This document shows positions 25,005 to 33,037 of a stretch of 46,148 nt of DNA, piece by piece; within the stretch, counting starts at the first letter, position 1; each line of letters opens with the position of its first letter. Location: assembly GCA_034521445.1 (NCBI GenBank), contig JAXHMM010000001.1, positions 1 through 46,148 of the forward strand, written 5' to 3'. The translations under genes and the position numbers were made by a program. Under the pieces are notes generated by a model, which saw nothing but the letters and a program-made list of their open reading frames with translations, did not search any database and had not been told where the DNA came from. The DNA comes from Balneolaceae bacterium (GTDB lineage Bacteria > Bacteroidota > Rhodothermia > Balneolales > Balneolaceae).

Positions 25005-25032
25005 TCCTGAAGAAAAAACCCTATCTTCAGGA
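25005..25032. other. Stem-loop after the efflux operon
   Basis: TCCTGAAGA (25005-25013) pairs with TCTTCAGGA (25024-25032), a 9-bp stem with a 10-nt loop, 18 nt after the RND stop. No T-tract follows, so it may protect the 3' end or be a weak terminator. Confidence 0.35.
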
Positions 25033-25074
25033 CTCGCACACCGCACCCCCAATTCTTAACCGCCATCTGACACG

Positions 25075-25482
25075 GTGATACAACGCATTCAATCGGTACT
25101 CCTGCTGCTCGCAGCCGTCCTGAACGTGAGCGTCTACTTCAATGCCCTTTTTCAGCACGCCACCAACGACCCCCAGGCGTGGGTGGGCTGGGGCTTCGCA
25201 CTGATGCTGGGTCTGTCCACCCTGGGCGCCCTGGGCTGTATCTTCCTGTACCGCGACCGCCCCGGCCAGGTCCGCTGGATAGGCCGGAGCCTAGTGGTGC
25301 AGGTGACCACCCTGGGCTACGCCCTCGGCATCCTGGTCTCCCTCGGGGGCTTCGGCCCCTTCCTGTGGGATGAGGCCGTGGGCGTGCTGATCGTGGCGCT
25401 GGCCCTGGCGGCGCAGCTCTACGCACGCAAAAAGGTGCGTGACGACGAGGAACTGGTGCGCTCCATGGACCGGATCCGCTGA
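25075..25482 (+). CDS. DUF4293 integral membrane protein
   Basis: A 135-aa protein with four predicted transmembrane helices. It opens with MIQRIQSVLLLLAAVLN and closes with the conserved cytosolic tail DDEELVRSMDRIR, both hallmarks of DUF4293, a family of unknown function found mainly in Bacteroidota and relatives. The start is GTG (25075), fixed by the family N-terminus. Its stop overlaps the ATG of the following transporter by one base, indicating coupled translation. This gene is a good phylum marker for the window. Confidence 0.85.
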   Translation: MIQRIQSVLLLLAAVLNVSVYFNALFQHATNDPQAWVGWGFALMLGLSTLGALGCIFLYRDRPGQVRWIGRSLVVQVTTLGYALGILVSLGGFGPFLWDEAVGVLIVALALAAQLYARKKVRDDEELVRSMDRIR

Positions 25483-26399
25483 TGCCCGACTCCCCCACGC
25501 CCAAGGTCATTGCGGCACTGGCGGTGGGTCTCATCTCCTTCGGCTTTGCACCCATTCTGGTCCGTACGGCCCCCGACACCTCGCCCCTGGTACTGGTAAC
25601 CTGGCGCACGGTCATCGCCGTACTGCTGCTGGCCCCTTTCTGGCTGGCCTATCGCGATTCGTCAGATCACCCCGAAAAGGCGCGTGAGCGCCGCCTGATG
25701 GCGCTTTCCGGACTCTGCCTCGGCTTGCATTTCACCTTCTGGCTCTCCTCTCTCTACTACACCTCTGTGGCGTCGGCCTCTGTGCTCGTGACCATCCATC
25801 CCATTATTATGATTGTGGTGGAGCGCTTCTGGAAGGGCCGGCGTTTCCCGCTGGCTACCTGGGCTGGGGTTTTTCTGGCCTTCGGGGGCTCGGTGATGCT
25901 GGGCATTGCCGACAGCCAGGTGGAGCAGGATTTCGCCGATCCACTCTTTGGAAACGCCCTGGCCTTCGCCGCAGCCCTGATCTTTGTCGTCTACCTGCTC
26001 ATCGGGCGTGAAATCCGACAGCGCCGGGCGTGGGTCGATTACGTATTTCCGGTCTATTTCTTCGCCGCCCTCACCTGCGCCGTCATCGCCCTGGGGGCGG
26101 GAGACGACCTTACGCGCATAAGCACGGCCGGTATTTGGGCCGGGGCCGGGCTGGCCATCGGACCGCAGATTATCGGTCACGGGTCGATGAACTACGCCGT
26201 GAAGTACGTCTCACCCACCCTGCTCTCCACGCTTGTGCTGGCCGAGCCTCTTTTCGCCTCCCTGCTCGCCTTCCTTTTCTTCGCCGAAATGCCCCCGACG
26301 GCTTCCATCGCGGCCATGCTGGTTATCCTGGCCGGCGTCGCGCTCTCCTGGCGCAAAAAAGCTCGAAAACAGACCCAGGTACGTGAGCAGGAGGCCTGA
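25482..26399 (+). CDS. EamA/DMT-family transporter (second copy)
   Basis: A 305-aa membrane protein with two EamA repeats (about residues 5-140 and 160-295) and ten helices; for example ALAVGLISFGFAPILVRTA and, in the second half, GPQIIGHGSMNYAVKYVSPT. The closing helix is followed by a basic tail (SWRKKARKQTQ). It overlaps the DUF4293 stop by one base. It is not a recent duplicate of the transporter at 17569-18495, as the sequences differ throughout. Likely exports a small metabolite; the substrate is unknown. Confidence 0.9.
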   Translation: MPDSPTPKVIAALAVGLISFGFAPILVRTAPDTSPLVLVTWRTVIAVLLLAPFWLAYRDSSDHPEKARERRLMALSGLCLGLHFTFWLSSLYYTSVASASVLVTIHPIIMIVVERFWKGRRFPLATWAGVFLAFGGSVMLGIADSQVEQDFADPLFGNALAFAAALIFVVYLLIGREIRQRRAWVDYVFPVYFFAALTCAVIALGAGDDLTRISTAGIWAGAGLAIGPQIIGHGSMNYAVKYVSPTLLSTLVLAEPLFASLLAFLFFAEMPPTASIAAMLVILAGVALSWRKKARKQTQVREQEA

Positions 26400-26667
26400 A
26401 ATGGTAATAATTGCCTGCTATGGAACTCTGTGCAGCCGATTGGGTGTAAAGATGCAAACGATATGCTCTTTTCCTTCGTTACTGGAAGGAAATCAAGGGT
26501 TTGACACGCTATTAACGAACATTAAATCGTTCTTAAATACCGAGAAAAGGGCGATTTTTTGAATATCTTGATCGTGAGAACCGAGACATGCCGTGCCCGT
26601 AGAAGGTACGAGACGCCCGGTACACAAGCCGCCGGGTAGATTCTTCTTTCGAACCAACTCCTGCTGC

Positions 26668-28194
26668 ATGCATACGCTTGCCAACCGGTTGTCATCAGGT
26701 TTTCTTTACCTCCTGCTGTCGTCGGCCCTGATTGTTACGGGCTGCGCCGGCGAAGGCCCGGGACCTCCCGGGGACGACGGCCTGAATGTGAAGGTCCCCG
26801 AGCCGCAGGTCGACCGCGACTGGGCTGATATCAAGGAGAGCGGAGTCCTGCGCATGATCACCCGCTACAGCTCCAACACCTACTTCCTGCACCAGGGACT
26901 GGAATGGGGTTTTGAGTACGAGCTGGTCAACGAATTCGTACGTGAGCACGACCTGGCCCTGGACGTGGTCATTGTGGGCCCGGGCGAAAATCCCTACGAC
27001 CTGCTCAACAGCGGGGAGGGCGACCTGATCGCCGGGCACTATACGGTGACCCCGGAGCGCCGCAGGTACGTGACCTTTACCCGTCCCTACAACCTTGTAA
27101 ACCAGCTCCTGGTCTATTCCGACCGTCTCACCCCGCAGCCCTCCTCCGTGGAGGAGCTGGCCTCCTCGGAGGTCCCGATAACCATCAAGCGCAACAGTTC
27201 CTACTTTTCGCGCCTGCAGGAGCTGCGCAACGACGGCCGGGAAGTCACCCTTCAGATGGTGCCCGGCGAAAAGGATACCGAATCCCTGCTTTTTGACGTC
27301 TCCCAGGGCGACTACCTGGCCACCGTGGCCGACAACAACATCTTCCAGGCGACAAACCGGTACATGCCGGGGCTGGTCAGGGGACCCACCATCGCGCGCG
27401 ATGACTCCGTGGCCTGGGCCATACGCAAGAATGCCCCGGACCTGGAGACGCAGCTCAACCGCTATCTCTACAAGCACTTCCGCCTCGGGGGACCCGATGA
27501 GCCTCCCAAGCGGTCGGCTTTTCTTAACATTCTGCGCAAGCGCTATTTTGAAAACAGCAGCCGCATCGCCGAATACCACAGCCCCGAATCGGCCGTCTCG
27601 GGATCGGGCATCATCTCGCCCTACGACGGACTCATCCGGGAGGTAGCCGACTCGGCTGGCATCGACTGGCTCTGGATCGCCTCCATCATCGCCCAGGAAA
27701 CCAAATTCAATCCCGACTCGGAAAGCTGGGCCGGGGCGGTGGGACTCATGCAGGTGATGCCGCGCTTTTCGCAGGTGGAAGACCGAGAAATGCTCTACAA
27801 CGAGGAGGTTAACGTGCGCGAGGGCGTGCGCATCATCTCCGAACACCTGGAGCACTACGCCTATATGGACAGCACCAACCAGTGGGCTTTTGCCCTGGCC
27901 ACCTACAATGCGGGCATGGGACATGTGGCTGACGCCCGCCGTCTGGCTGTCGACCTGAACAGGGATCCCAACCAGTGGGCGAACGTTGAGGACGCCTTCC
28001 TGAAGCTCATGCAGCGGCAGTACTACAAGGATGCACGCTACGGATTTTGCAGGGGCATCGAGACGGTGCGCTACGTGAAGGAAGTGATGAACCGCTACCG
28101 CACCTACGAGAGCATTCTCGCCATGGCCGACCATAACCGGCAGGTAACCGAGGCGGGCATGGGAGGGGTGTTCAGCATGTTCAGAGAACCCTGA
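26668..28194 (+). CDS. MltF-like membrane-bound lytic murein transglycosylase
   Basis: A 508-aa lipoprotein that cleaves peptidoglycan glycan strands. The start is ATG 26668, giving a clean lipoprotein signal MHTLANRLSSGFLYLLLSSA with Cys26 (VTGC); an in-frame GTG at 26593 would bury it behind 25 charged residues. Residues about 50-275 form a SBP_bac_3 (amino-acid-binding-like) domain, and about 315-450 the SLT lysozyme-like domain with catalytic Glu near residue 343 (IAQETKFNPDSESWAGAVGL), MQVMPRF and ATYNAGMGHV. This domain order is that of MltF. The 3' end overlaps the convergent phosphatase gene by 14 nt. The 270 nt upstream hold no promoter I can support. Confidence 0.9.
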   Translation: MHTLANRLSSGFLYLLLSSALIVTGCAGEGPGPPGDDGLNVKVPEPQVDRDWADIKESGVLRMITRYSSNTYFLHQGLEWGFEYELVNEFVREHDLALDVVIVGPGENPYDLLNSGEGDLIAGHYTVTPERRRYVTFTRPYNLVNQLLVYSDRLTPQPSSVEELASSEVPITIKRNSSYFSRLQELRNDGREVTLQMVPGEKDTESLLFDVSQGDYLATVADNNIFQATNRYMPGLVRGPTIARDDSVAWAIRKNAPDLETQLNRYLYKHFRLGGPDEPPKRSAFLNILRKRYFENSSRIAEYHSPESAVSGSGIISPYDGLIREVADSAGIDWLWIASIIAQETKFNPDSESWAGAVGLMQVMPRFSQVEDREMLYNEEVNVREGVRIISEHLEHYAYMDSTNQWAFALATYNAGMGHVADARRLAVDLNRDPNQWANVEDAFLKLMQRQYYKDARYGFCRGIETVRYVKEVMNRYRTYESILAMADHNRQVTEAGMGGVFSMFREP

Positions 28195-29914
28195 CCACGA
28201 TCAGGGTCACGTCGTCGTACTGGATGTCTTCCGAAAAGCGGTTGATGTCGTCCACAATGGCCTGCAGCAGCGCATTCGCCTCCTTGTCGCGGTTGGTCTT
28301 GATGCAATCGTAGAGACGCTCCTCCCCGTACTCCTCGTCCAGTGCAGGATTCATCGCTTCGGTGACCCCGTCGGTGTAGAAGACCAGCAGGTCGCCGGAC
28401 GACAGCTGCACACGCCCCTCCTCGTAGGGCTGCATGGTGGGCATGGCGCCCAGGATCAGTCCCCCTTCCGACAGCTCCTCCACCTCCCCGGCCCCGCTGC
28501 GCAGCCAAACCGGCGGATTGTGGCCTGCGTTTACGTAGCGCAGACGTCTGCTTTCCGGATCGATGGCACCCCAGAAGAAGGTGATGAACTTGTCGCTGGG
28601 CGTGTTGCTAAAAATGATGTCGTTGACCCGGCCGCTCGCCTCGCTGAGGGTGATGTCCACCGGAAGCAGCACATGCAACATGGCCTGCAGGTTGGCCATC
28701 AGCAGGGCGGCAGGAATGCCCTTGCCGGTGACGTCGCCGATGGCAAAGAGCAGCTCATCGCCGGGCGTCTCCAGAATGTCGTAGTAGTCCCCGCCCACCT
28801 GGTGGGAGGAGATGTTGGCGGCGGCGATGTCCAGGCTTTCGCAGGAGGGGATGGGGTCGGGCAGCAGGCCCTGCTGGATGCTTTTGGCGATGCCCAGCTC
28901 CTCTTCGAGGCGCTCCTTTTCGATGCGTTCCTCCAGCAGGTAGGTCTTCTGGATGGAGAGGAGGGCCAGGTTGCCCAGGGAGCGCAGGAAGTTGTAGTCG
29001 GAGGCGCTGTAGGCCTCCTCGTTGGCGCGCGCCCCCACACCCACCAGGGCCACGCGTTCGCTCTGGAACTGAAGTCCTATGACGGCTCGTATCTCGTTCT
29101 TGGCCAGGAAGGGCACCTTCTCCTCCAGCTCCTCGTCCACTTCCGTGAGCTCTTCATCCAGGCCGTAGAGCAGGTCGATCTCCTTTTGGGAAAGGCTGCC
29201 CCGTGTTCCCGTGCTGGTCACCACCTGCCGGCGTCCCTCGTACTCAAGCACAAAGAAGAACTTACGGATCAGCATCTGTCCCAGCATGGCGAACTTGAAC
29301 ACCCGGATGATCTCCTCCCGGTCGACCATCATGTTGAAATCCTTGCTCAGGTCGAACAGGGTGTTCAGCTCGTAGACCTTGCGGTCGAGCATGCGGTTGA
29401 TGCGGCGCAGCTCGGTGAACATGCGCGAATTGGCGATGGCCACCGAAGAGATGATGCTAAGGCTCTCCACGAAGTCGGTCTCACGCTGGTTGAGCGCCTC
29501 CCCGCTTCCCTTGGAGCCCAGGCAGAGGTAGCCCAGGTGGTTGTTGCTGGTGCGCAGGTTGAAAAAGGTGCAGTTGGATTCTCCATCGATCATTTTGGGC
29601 ACCGGAAAGCCGTCTTCGTGGGGACGGATGACCGGCCGCGCCTTCGCCTCCTCGTCCCACCCAAGATCCAGCGTCGCCTGTTCGGCCGGGGTGCCGCGTC
29701 CCTTGGACTTGTGGACCACGTAGGTGTCGGCCCCGGGCTGGTAGATCATCACCACGCCGCGGGTCACCAGCAGTTTGCCCATAGTGATGAGCAGCAGGTT
29801 GTTCAGCACGAAATCCATGTCGTGCGACTCGATGAGCAGGCGGGAGGTCTCCAGGAGGGTCCGCAGCTCGAAGCGGGAATGGCGGTCGTCGTTCTGTGTG
29901 GAGGAGGGGCTCAC
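28181..29914 (-). CDS. PP2C-type phosphatase with two GAF domains (RsbU/SpoIIE-like)
   Basis: A 577-aa protein phosphatase that should remove phosphate from the STAS antagonist encoded in the same operon. Residues about 15-175 and 195-345 look like GAF sensor domains; a coiled linker (ERIEKERLEEELGIAKSIQQ) leads to the SpoIIE/PP2C domain (about 375-577) with GGDYYDI, GDVTGKGIPAALLMA, NAGHNPP, YTDGVTEAMN and YDDVTLIVV. All acidic metal ligands expected for the family are visible. The start is GTG (29914), 4 nt after the HATPase stop. The 3' end overlaps the MltF-like gene on the other strand by 14 nt. The input signal is unknown. Confidence 0.9.
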   Translation of the reverse strand: MSPSSTQNDDRHSRFELRTLLETSRLLIESHDMDFVLNNLLLITMGKLLVTRGVVMIYQPGADTYVVHKSKGRGTPAEQATLDLGWDEEAKARPVIRPHEDGFPVPKMIDGESNCTFFNLRTSNNHLGYLCLGSKGSGEALNQRETDFVESLSIISSVAIANSRMFTELRRINRMLDRKVYELNTLFDLSKDFNMMVDREEIIRVFKFAMLGQMLIRKFFFVLEYEGRRQVVTSTGTRGSLSQKEIDLLYGLDEELTEVDEELEEKVPFLAKNEIRAVIGLQFQSERVALVGVGARANEEAYSASDYNFLRSLGNLALLSIQKTYLLEERIEKERLEEELGIAKSIQQGLLPDPIPSCESLDIAAANISSHQVGGDYYDILETPGDELLFAIGDVTGKGIPAALLMANLQAMLHVLLPVDITLSEASGRVNDIIFSNTPSDKFITFFWGAIDPESRRLRYVNAGHNPPVWLRSGAGEVEELSEGGLILGAMPTMQPYEEGRVQLSSGDLLVFYTDGVTEAMNPALDEEYGEERLYDCIKTNRDKEANALLQAIVDDINRFSEDIQYDDVTLIVVRVL

Positions 29915-29918
29915 CCGT

Positions 29919-30341
29919 TCAGCGTTTTTTGATCATGCGGATTTCGTTGAAACCCGACTGCTGGTTGTACTCCACGTCGTCCATCAGCTTTCGGATGAGG
30001 TAGACGCCCACGCCGCCGCGCTTTTTTTCCTTGATCTTTCTGCGCACGTCAGGTTTGGAGTAGTTACGGGGGTCGAAGGCGTTGCCGGTGTCTTTCAGGG
30101 AGATCCAGAATTCGTGGGTGTTGTACCCCAGCTCGATATCGACCGACTTCCGGTTGTCGTTCTGGTAAGCGTGTTTGATGATGTTGGTATAGGCTTCGTC
30201 TACAGCAAGTCGGATGTCCGCAACATCCTGTTGTTTGAAACCGAAATCGGAGGCATGCCCGGCCACAAAGTCGCGCACCCGTGCCAGGTGTTCCGTCGAA
30301 GCCTTTACCGTGATGCTATGTGTGGTTATACCGTCAGACAA
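29919..30341 (-). CDS. Serine kinase / anti-sigma factor, RsbW-type HATPase
   Basis: A 140-aa HATPase_c protein of the RsbW/SpoIIAB class. Visible motifs are the N box VDEAYTNIIKHAY, G1 DTGNAFDP and the lid/G2 region GGVGVYLIRKLMDDVEY. In partner-switching systems such kinases phosphorylate the STAS protein and sequester a sigma factor or other target. It lies between the STAS gene (12 nt upstream) and the phosphatase (4 nt downstream), a complete module. No sigma factor follows, so its target is unknown. Confidence 0.88.
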   Translation of the reverse strand: MSDGITTHSITVKASTEHLARVRDFVAGHASDFGFKQQDVADIRLAVDEAYTNIIKHAYQNDNRKSVDIELGYNTHEFWISLKDTGNAFDPRNYSKPDVRRKIKEKKRGGVGVYLIRKLMDDVEYNQQSGFNEIRMIKKR

Positions 30342-30353
30342 GGTCGGGCACGC

Positions 30354-30710
30354 TTAGTTTACATCCTTTTCGAACTTTTCAATGGCCTCCTCCTCGTCCT
30401 CCATGATGTCGTAGAGGGTGGGAAAGCCGAGCAGGTCAAAGACGTTGTACACGTTTTCGTTCATGTTGGTGAGCTTGATATCACCCCCCAGGCTGCGCAC
30501 GTCTTCGATGTAGGCCATAAACACCCCCAGGCCCGCGCTGGCGATGTAGTCGAGGTGCTTGCAGTTGACGATGATCTGGTGCTTCTCATCGTCGATCAGT
30601 GATTTGAGGGAGTTTTCGAGTTGGGAGGCGGTATGCGCGTCAAGTTCCCCGCTGATCTCCAGAACGTCGAAAGACGCGACCTTCCTGTGATTGATTTTGA
30701 AGTTCTTCAT
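30354..30710 (-). CDS. STAS-domain anti-anti-sigma factor (SpoIIAA/RsbV-like)
   Basis: A 118-aa single STAS domain. The start is ATG 30710 (MKNFKINHRKVASFDVLEIS). An in-frame ATG at 30791 would add a hydrophobic leader not found in the family and run through the likely promoter. The phosphorylation site is Ser58 (YIASAGLG), the same position number as in B. subtilis SpoIIAA. GELDAHTASQLEN is the typical first half. The acidic C-terminus (EDEEEAIEKFEKD) is somewhat long. First gene of the STAS-HATPase-PP2C operon. Confidence 0.88.
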   Translation of the reverse strand: MKNFKINHRKVASFDVLEISGELDAHTASQLENSLKSLIDDEKHQIIVNCKHLDYIASAGLGVFMAYIEDVRSLGGDIKLTNMNENVYNVFDLLGFPTLYDIMEDEEEAIEKFEKDVN

Positions 30711-31102
30711 TGCTGCGGATTTGATGATGTATGCGGTTCCTTGCTGTAAACAAGTCGTAAACATAACAAAAATTGCGAACAAGGCACGCAAAAAAGACGT
30801 CGTATTCGCCTCGTATAAGCCGTTGAGGGTATCCCGTCAGCCGTGCGGAAGAAGGTCCGCGATGGGGGAACGTGTTGCCTACGATTGGGGAGGGGCGGAA
30901 GATTCAAAAAAAAGAGGACCTCACACGTATCAGGTGTGAGGTCCTGACTATTCATCAAGAGAGACGCTACTTGAGCGCACTGAAAAGTACATAAATACCT
31001 AGGTATAAAACAAGTTAAAAGGAAAATTAATGTTATTTAACAATTGGAGAGGCGGGAATCACAGGCAGTGCACCTGGGAAGGGCTATTACCCGGTACGGG
31101 TT
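30711..31102. other. Intergenic region upstream of the partner-switching operon
   Basis: About 390 nt with no credible gene. On the minus strand TATGTTTA (30758-30765) is a fair -7 element, with a TTG 23 nt upstream (30789-30791), giving a leader of about 40 nt for the STAS gene. A strong terminator (30906-30945) lies further upstream. Beyond it is an A+T-rich stretch with the 12-bp perfect palindrome ATACCTAGGTAT (30995-31006), whose role is unknown. Confidence 0.4.
30906..30945 (-). terminator. Strong Rho-independent terminator
   Basis: A 12-bp perfect stem (30915-30926 with 30934-30945, 7-nt loop) is followed on the minus strand by eight T. It is oriented to end transcripts from the alpha/beta-hydrolase side, about 160 nt past that gene's stop, insulating the partner-switching operon. 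Confidence 0.9.
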
Positions 31103-32011
31103 CTACGAATTCTGCCCCTTTCTTTCGAGCAGGGGACCCAGAAAATCGACGGTGTCGCCGGTGAGTCGGTCTACCGCACCCGAAAGCTGTCCGTTGCAGA
31201 TGACGTGATCTCCAGCTTCCGGGTAGGCCGCCAGGCGGAGCTGTTCCTCCGGGGTGCCCAGCCCACGGGCCATCCGGGCAATGGCGGGAACCGAGACCAC
31301 CCGGTCGCCCGGCCACCAGCCGGTGAAAAGGGGCTGGTTGACACGCGACCAGCCGGCCGGGGTCATGGTGCGCTCCACCAGCGCGCCCAGCGCCAGCAGG
31401 CCCTGCAGGGCGTATTGCGAATACCAGATCTTGCTCTCGCGGAGGGAGGCCGGGCTGGACCGCAGCAGGAAACGCCGGCCCGGAACGCGGGCAGCCAGTC
31501 GGCGTAGATGGCGGTTTTTTAGCAGGCGCGACGGGATTCCGTGAAAGTCGACGAGTGGAGCGTAGAGCACCAGGGCACGGATACGGTCTCTGTACTCCTC
31601 CCGCCCGGCCAAATCCAGGGCCAGGGTGGCGCCCGTGGAGGTACCCATCAGCACCACCTGCCGTCCCAGCCGAAGGCCGGTTTCCAGCGCGGTGCGCGCG
31701 GAGGCGGTCAGATCTTCGGCCCGGAGGTTTTCGAGGGGGCGGTCGTGGACCAGTCCATGTCCACTGAGCCGACCCAGCAGCAGATTGCAGCCCAGACGGC
31801 GGGCCACCCGGAAATGCACCGGGTCGCCTTCCAGTGGACCAGCCTTGAAGCCGTGCAGGTAGACCAGGCAGCAGGAGGAGCGCTTCGGGCCGGCCGGGCC
31901 CCAGACAATGCGGCTCCGGGCTTCCTGCCGCAGCCCTGACACGCGGTTCTCCCTCCGCTGCAGCCAGCTTTCAACGGCTGCGGGGTCACTGGGGATATGA
32001 TCCGTGATCAT
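31103..32011 (-). CDS. Alpha/beta hydrolase (lipase/S33-like)
   Basis: A 302-aa cytosolic hydrolase. The start is placed at ATG 32011; an in-frame ATG at 32110 would add 33 residues rich in Pro, His and Arg that look non-native and overlap the neighbouring gene. The nucleophile elbow is GTSTGA (LMGTSTGATLALDL), with the oxyanion segment YLHGFKAGP ahead of it. The later PGDRVVSV and GDHVI match the acid and histidine of the triad. The fold resembles monoacylglycerol lipases. Substrate unknown. Its transcript probably ends at 30906-30945. Confidence 0.8.
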   Translation of the reverse strand: MITDHIPSDPAAVESWLQRRENRVSGLRQEARSRIVWGPAGPKRSSCCLVYLHGFKAGPLEGDPVHFRVARRLGCNLLLGRLSGHGLVHDRPLENLRAEDLTASARTALETGLRLGRQVVLMGTSTGATLALDLAGREEYRDRIRALVLYAPLVDFHGIPSRLLKNRHLRRLAARVPGRRFLLRSSPASLRESKIWYSQYALQGLLALGALVERTMTPAGWSRVNQPLFTGWWPGDRVVSVPAIARMARGLGTPEEQLRLAAYPEAGDHVICNGQLSGAVDRLTGDTVDFLGPLLERKGQNS

Positions 32012-32063
32012 GGGAGGTGCGCCTTGATGCGCGCGATGCCCGTGCAAGGGATGCTGCTCCGGC

Positions 32064-32564
32064 TCAGGACTCCGCGCCGGATTGCAGGTCCGTAATCCAC
32101 GACTCCGCACCGTACTCCTCCATCAGACGGTCCTGCAGATTCCGGGCCATCTCCAGTTCGGGCAGCCGTCCGAGACGCACGCGGAACCAGATGTCACCGG
32201 TGGCCTCGTTGCCATGACGAATTACATAAGCATTTTCGTAGCCACGTTCTCTCCAGGTGGAAATCTGGGCTTGGGCCTTGTCTTCCGAGCGCCAGGCCTC
32301 GACCTGGACGGACCAGCGCCCGTCCTCGCTGAATTGAACCATGTTTCGCCGGCGTTCCGCTTCGCGGGCCTCGGCCAGGGAATCCTGGCGCGCCTGCTCG
32401 ATACTATCCTGGCGTACCTGCTCCAGGGAATCCTGGCGGACTTGCTCCAGGGAATCCTGGCGCGCCTGTTCGCGTTGCCTGATTTCCTCTTCGCTGGGTC
32501 CGCAGGCATTCATGAGGCCGATAAGTACGGCTGCGGTCATTAGGAATATGCTTGCTTGTTTCAT
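32064..32564 (-). CDS. SPOR-domain lipoprotein with 8-residue repeats
   Basis: A 166-aa lipoprotein. The start is ATG 32564, giving a short lipoprotein signal (MKQASIFLMTAAVLIG) with the lipobox LMNAC; an ATG at 32609 would spoil it. Four tandem copies of an RQDSLEQ-type 8-residue unit follow, forming a charged helix or coiled coil. The C-terminal 75 residues form a SPOR domain (GRWSVQVEAWRSEDKAQAQI, later IWFRVRLG), which binds denuded septal peptidoglycan. It may act in division or envelope integrity. It is divergent from the GlsB/YeaQ-like gene. Confidence 0.82.
   Translation of the reverse strand: MKQASIFLMTAAVLIGLMNACGPSEEEIRQREQARQDSLEQVRQDSLEQVRQDSIEQARQDSLAEAREAERRRNMVQFSEDGRWSVQVEAWRSEDKAQAQISTWRERGYENAYVIRHGNEATGDIWFRVRLGRLPELEMARNLQDRLMEEYGAESWITDLQSGAES
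32376..32471 (-). repeat. 24-nt tandem repeat, four copies, inside the SPOR lipoprotein gene
   Basis: Four in-frame 24-nt units (32376-32399, 32400-32423, 32424-32447, 32448-32471) encode the 8-residue repeats. The first, third and fourth units differ at only a few bases. Copy number could change by slippage without shifting the frame. Confidence 0.85.
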
Positions 32565-32668
32565 ATGATGAAATTGAATATCACGGTTTTTCAACTGCCC
32601 TGCAGACAAGTTTACAAAAAAATGGGCAGTTGGGAAACGAAACCGTCAACATTGACCCTTTCTTACCC

Positions 32669-32950
32669 ATGTCCCTGCTAGGATTACTACTGTTGCTGCT
32701 TATCGCCTCCATCTGCGGCGGAATCGGCCAGAGCATCGCCGGCTACTCGCTCGGCGGATGCCTGGTCTCCATCGTGGTGGGCTTCATTGGCGCCCTCATC
32801 GGCAAGTGGATCGCCGCCGAACTCGGGCTGGCCATGATTTTTCCGGTCACCATCGAAGGAGAGGTCTTTCCCGTCTTATGGTCCATTCTGGGCGCTGCCC
32901 TCTTCACGGTGGTTGTAGGCATGCTGACACGCGGCCGGTCCCGACGCTGA
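32669..32950 (+). CDS. GlsB/YeaQ/YmgE-family small membrane protein
   Basis: A 93-aa protein with three predicted helices, rich in Gly, of the transglycosylase-associated (GlsB/YeaQ/YmgE) family whose biochemical role is unknown and which is often stress-induced. Typical features are SICGGIGQSIAGYSLGGCLV and the following GFIGALIGKWIA. The start is ATG 32669 (MSLLGLL); an in-frame ATG at 32552 would add 39 polar residues that overlap the divergent lipoprotein start. The tail is basic (TRGRSRR). Confidence 0.75.
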   Translation: MSLLGLLLLLLIASICGGIGQSIAGYSLGGCLVSIVVGFIGALIGKWIAAELGLAMIFPVTIEGEVFPVLWSILGAALFTVVVGMLTRGRSRR

Positions 32951-32986
32951 GTCAACCCCGACGGAGTCAGCCTGCCCGGTCTGAGC

Positions 32987-33037
32987 CTAGAAAGTGTATC
33001 CCACGGAGAGCGCCTGGACATAGCCGCCCCGAAGTGA
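32987..33037 (-). pseudogene. Possible 3' remnant of an outer-membrane beta-barrel gene
   Basis: Directly after the stop of the membrane gene at 33038, and in the same frame, 16 codons read SLRGGYVQALSVGYTF and then TAG. A terminal strand ending in aromatic residues (SVGYTF) is the classical end of an outer-membrane beta-barrel protein. Nothing upstream belongs to such a protein, so this looks like the stub of a gene whose body was deleted. The stretch is short and chance cannot be excluded. Confidence 0.4.

Noticed and set aside
26695..28134. 479-codon minus-strand frame opposite the MltF-like gene
   Set aside because: Antisense shadow; the plus strand has a lipoprotein signal, SBP and SLT domains.
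28520..29932. 470-codon plus-strand frame opposite the PP2C phosphatase
   Set aside because: His/Gln/Val-rich antisense translation; the minus strand carries all PP2C and GAF motifs.
32518..32525. GCCGATAA on the plus strand as a sigma28 -10
   Set aside because: No -35 at N11 and it lies inside the SPOR lipoprotein signal-peptide codons.
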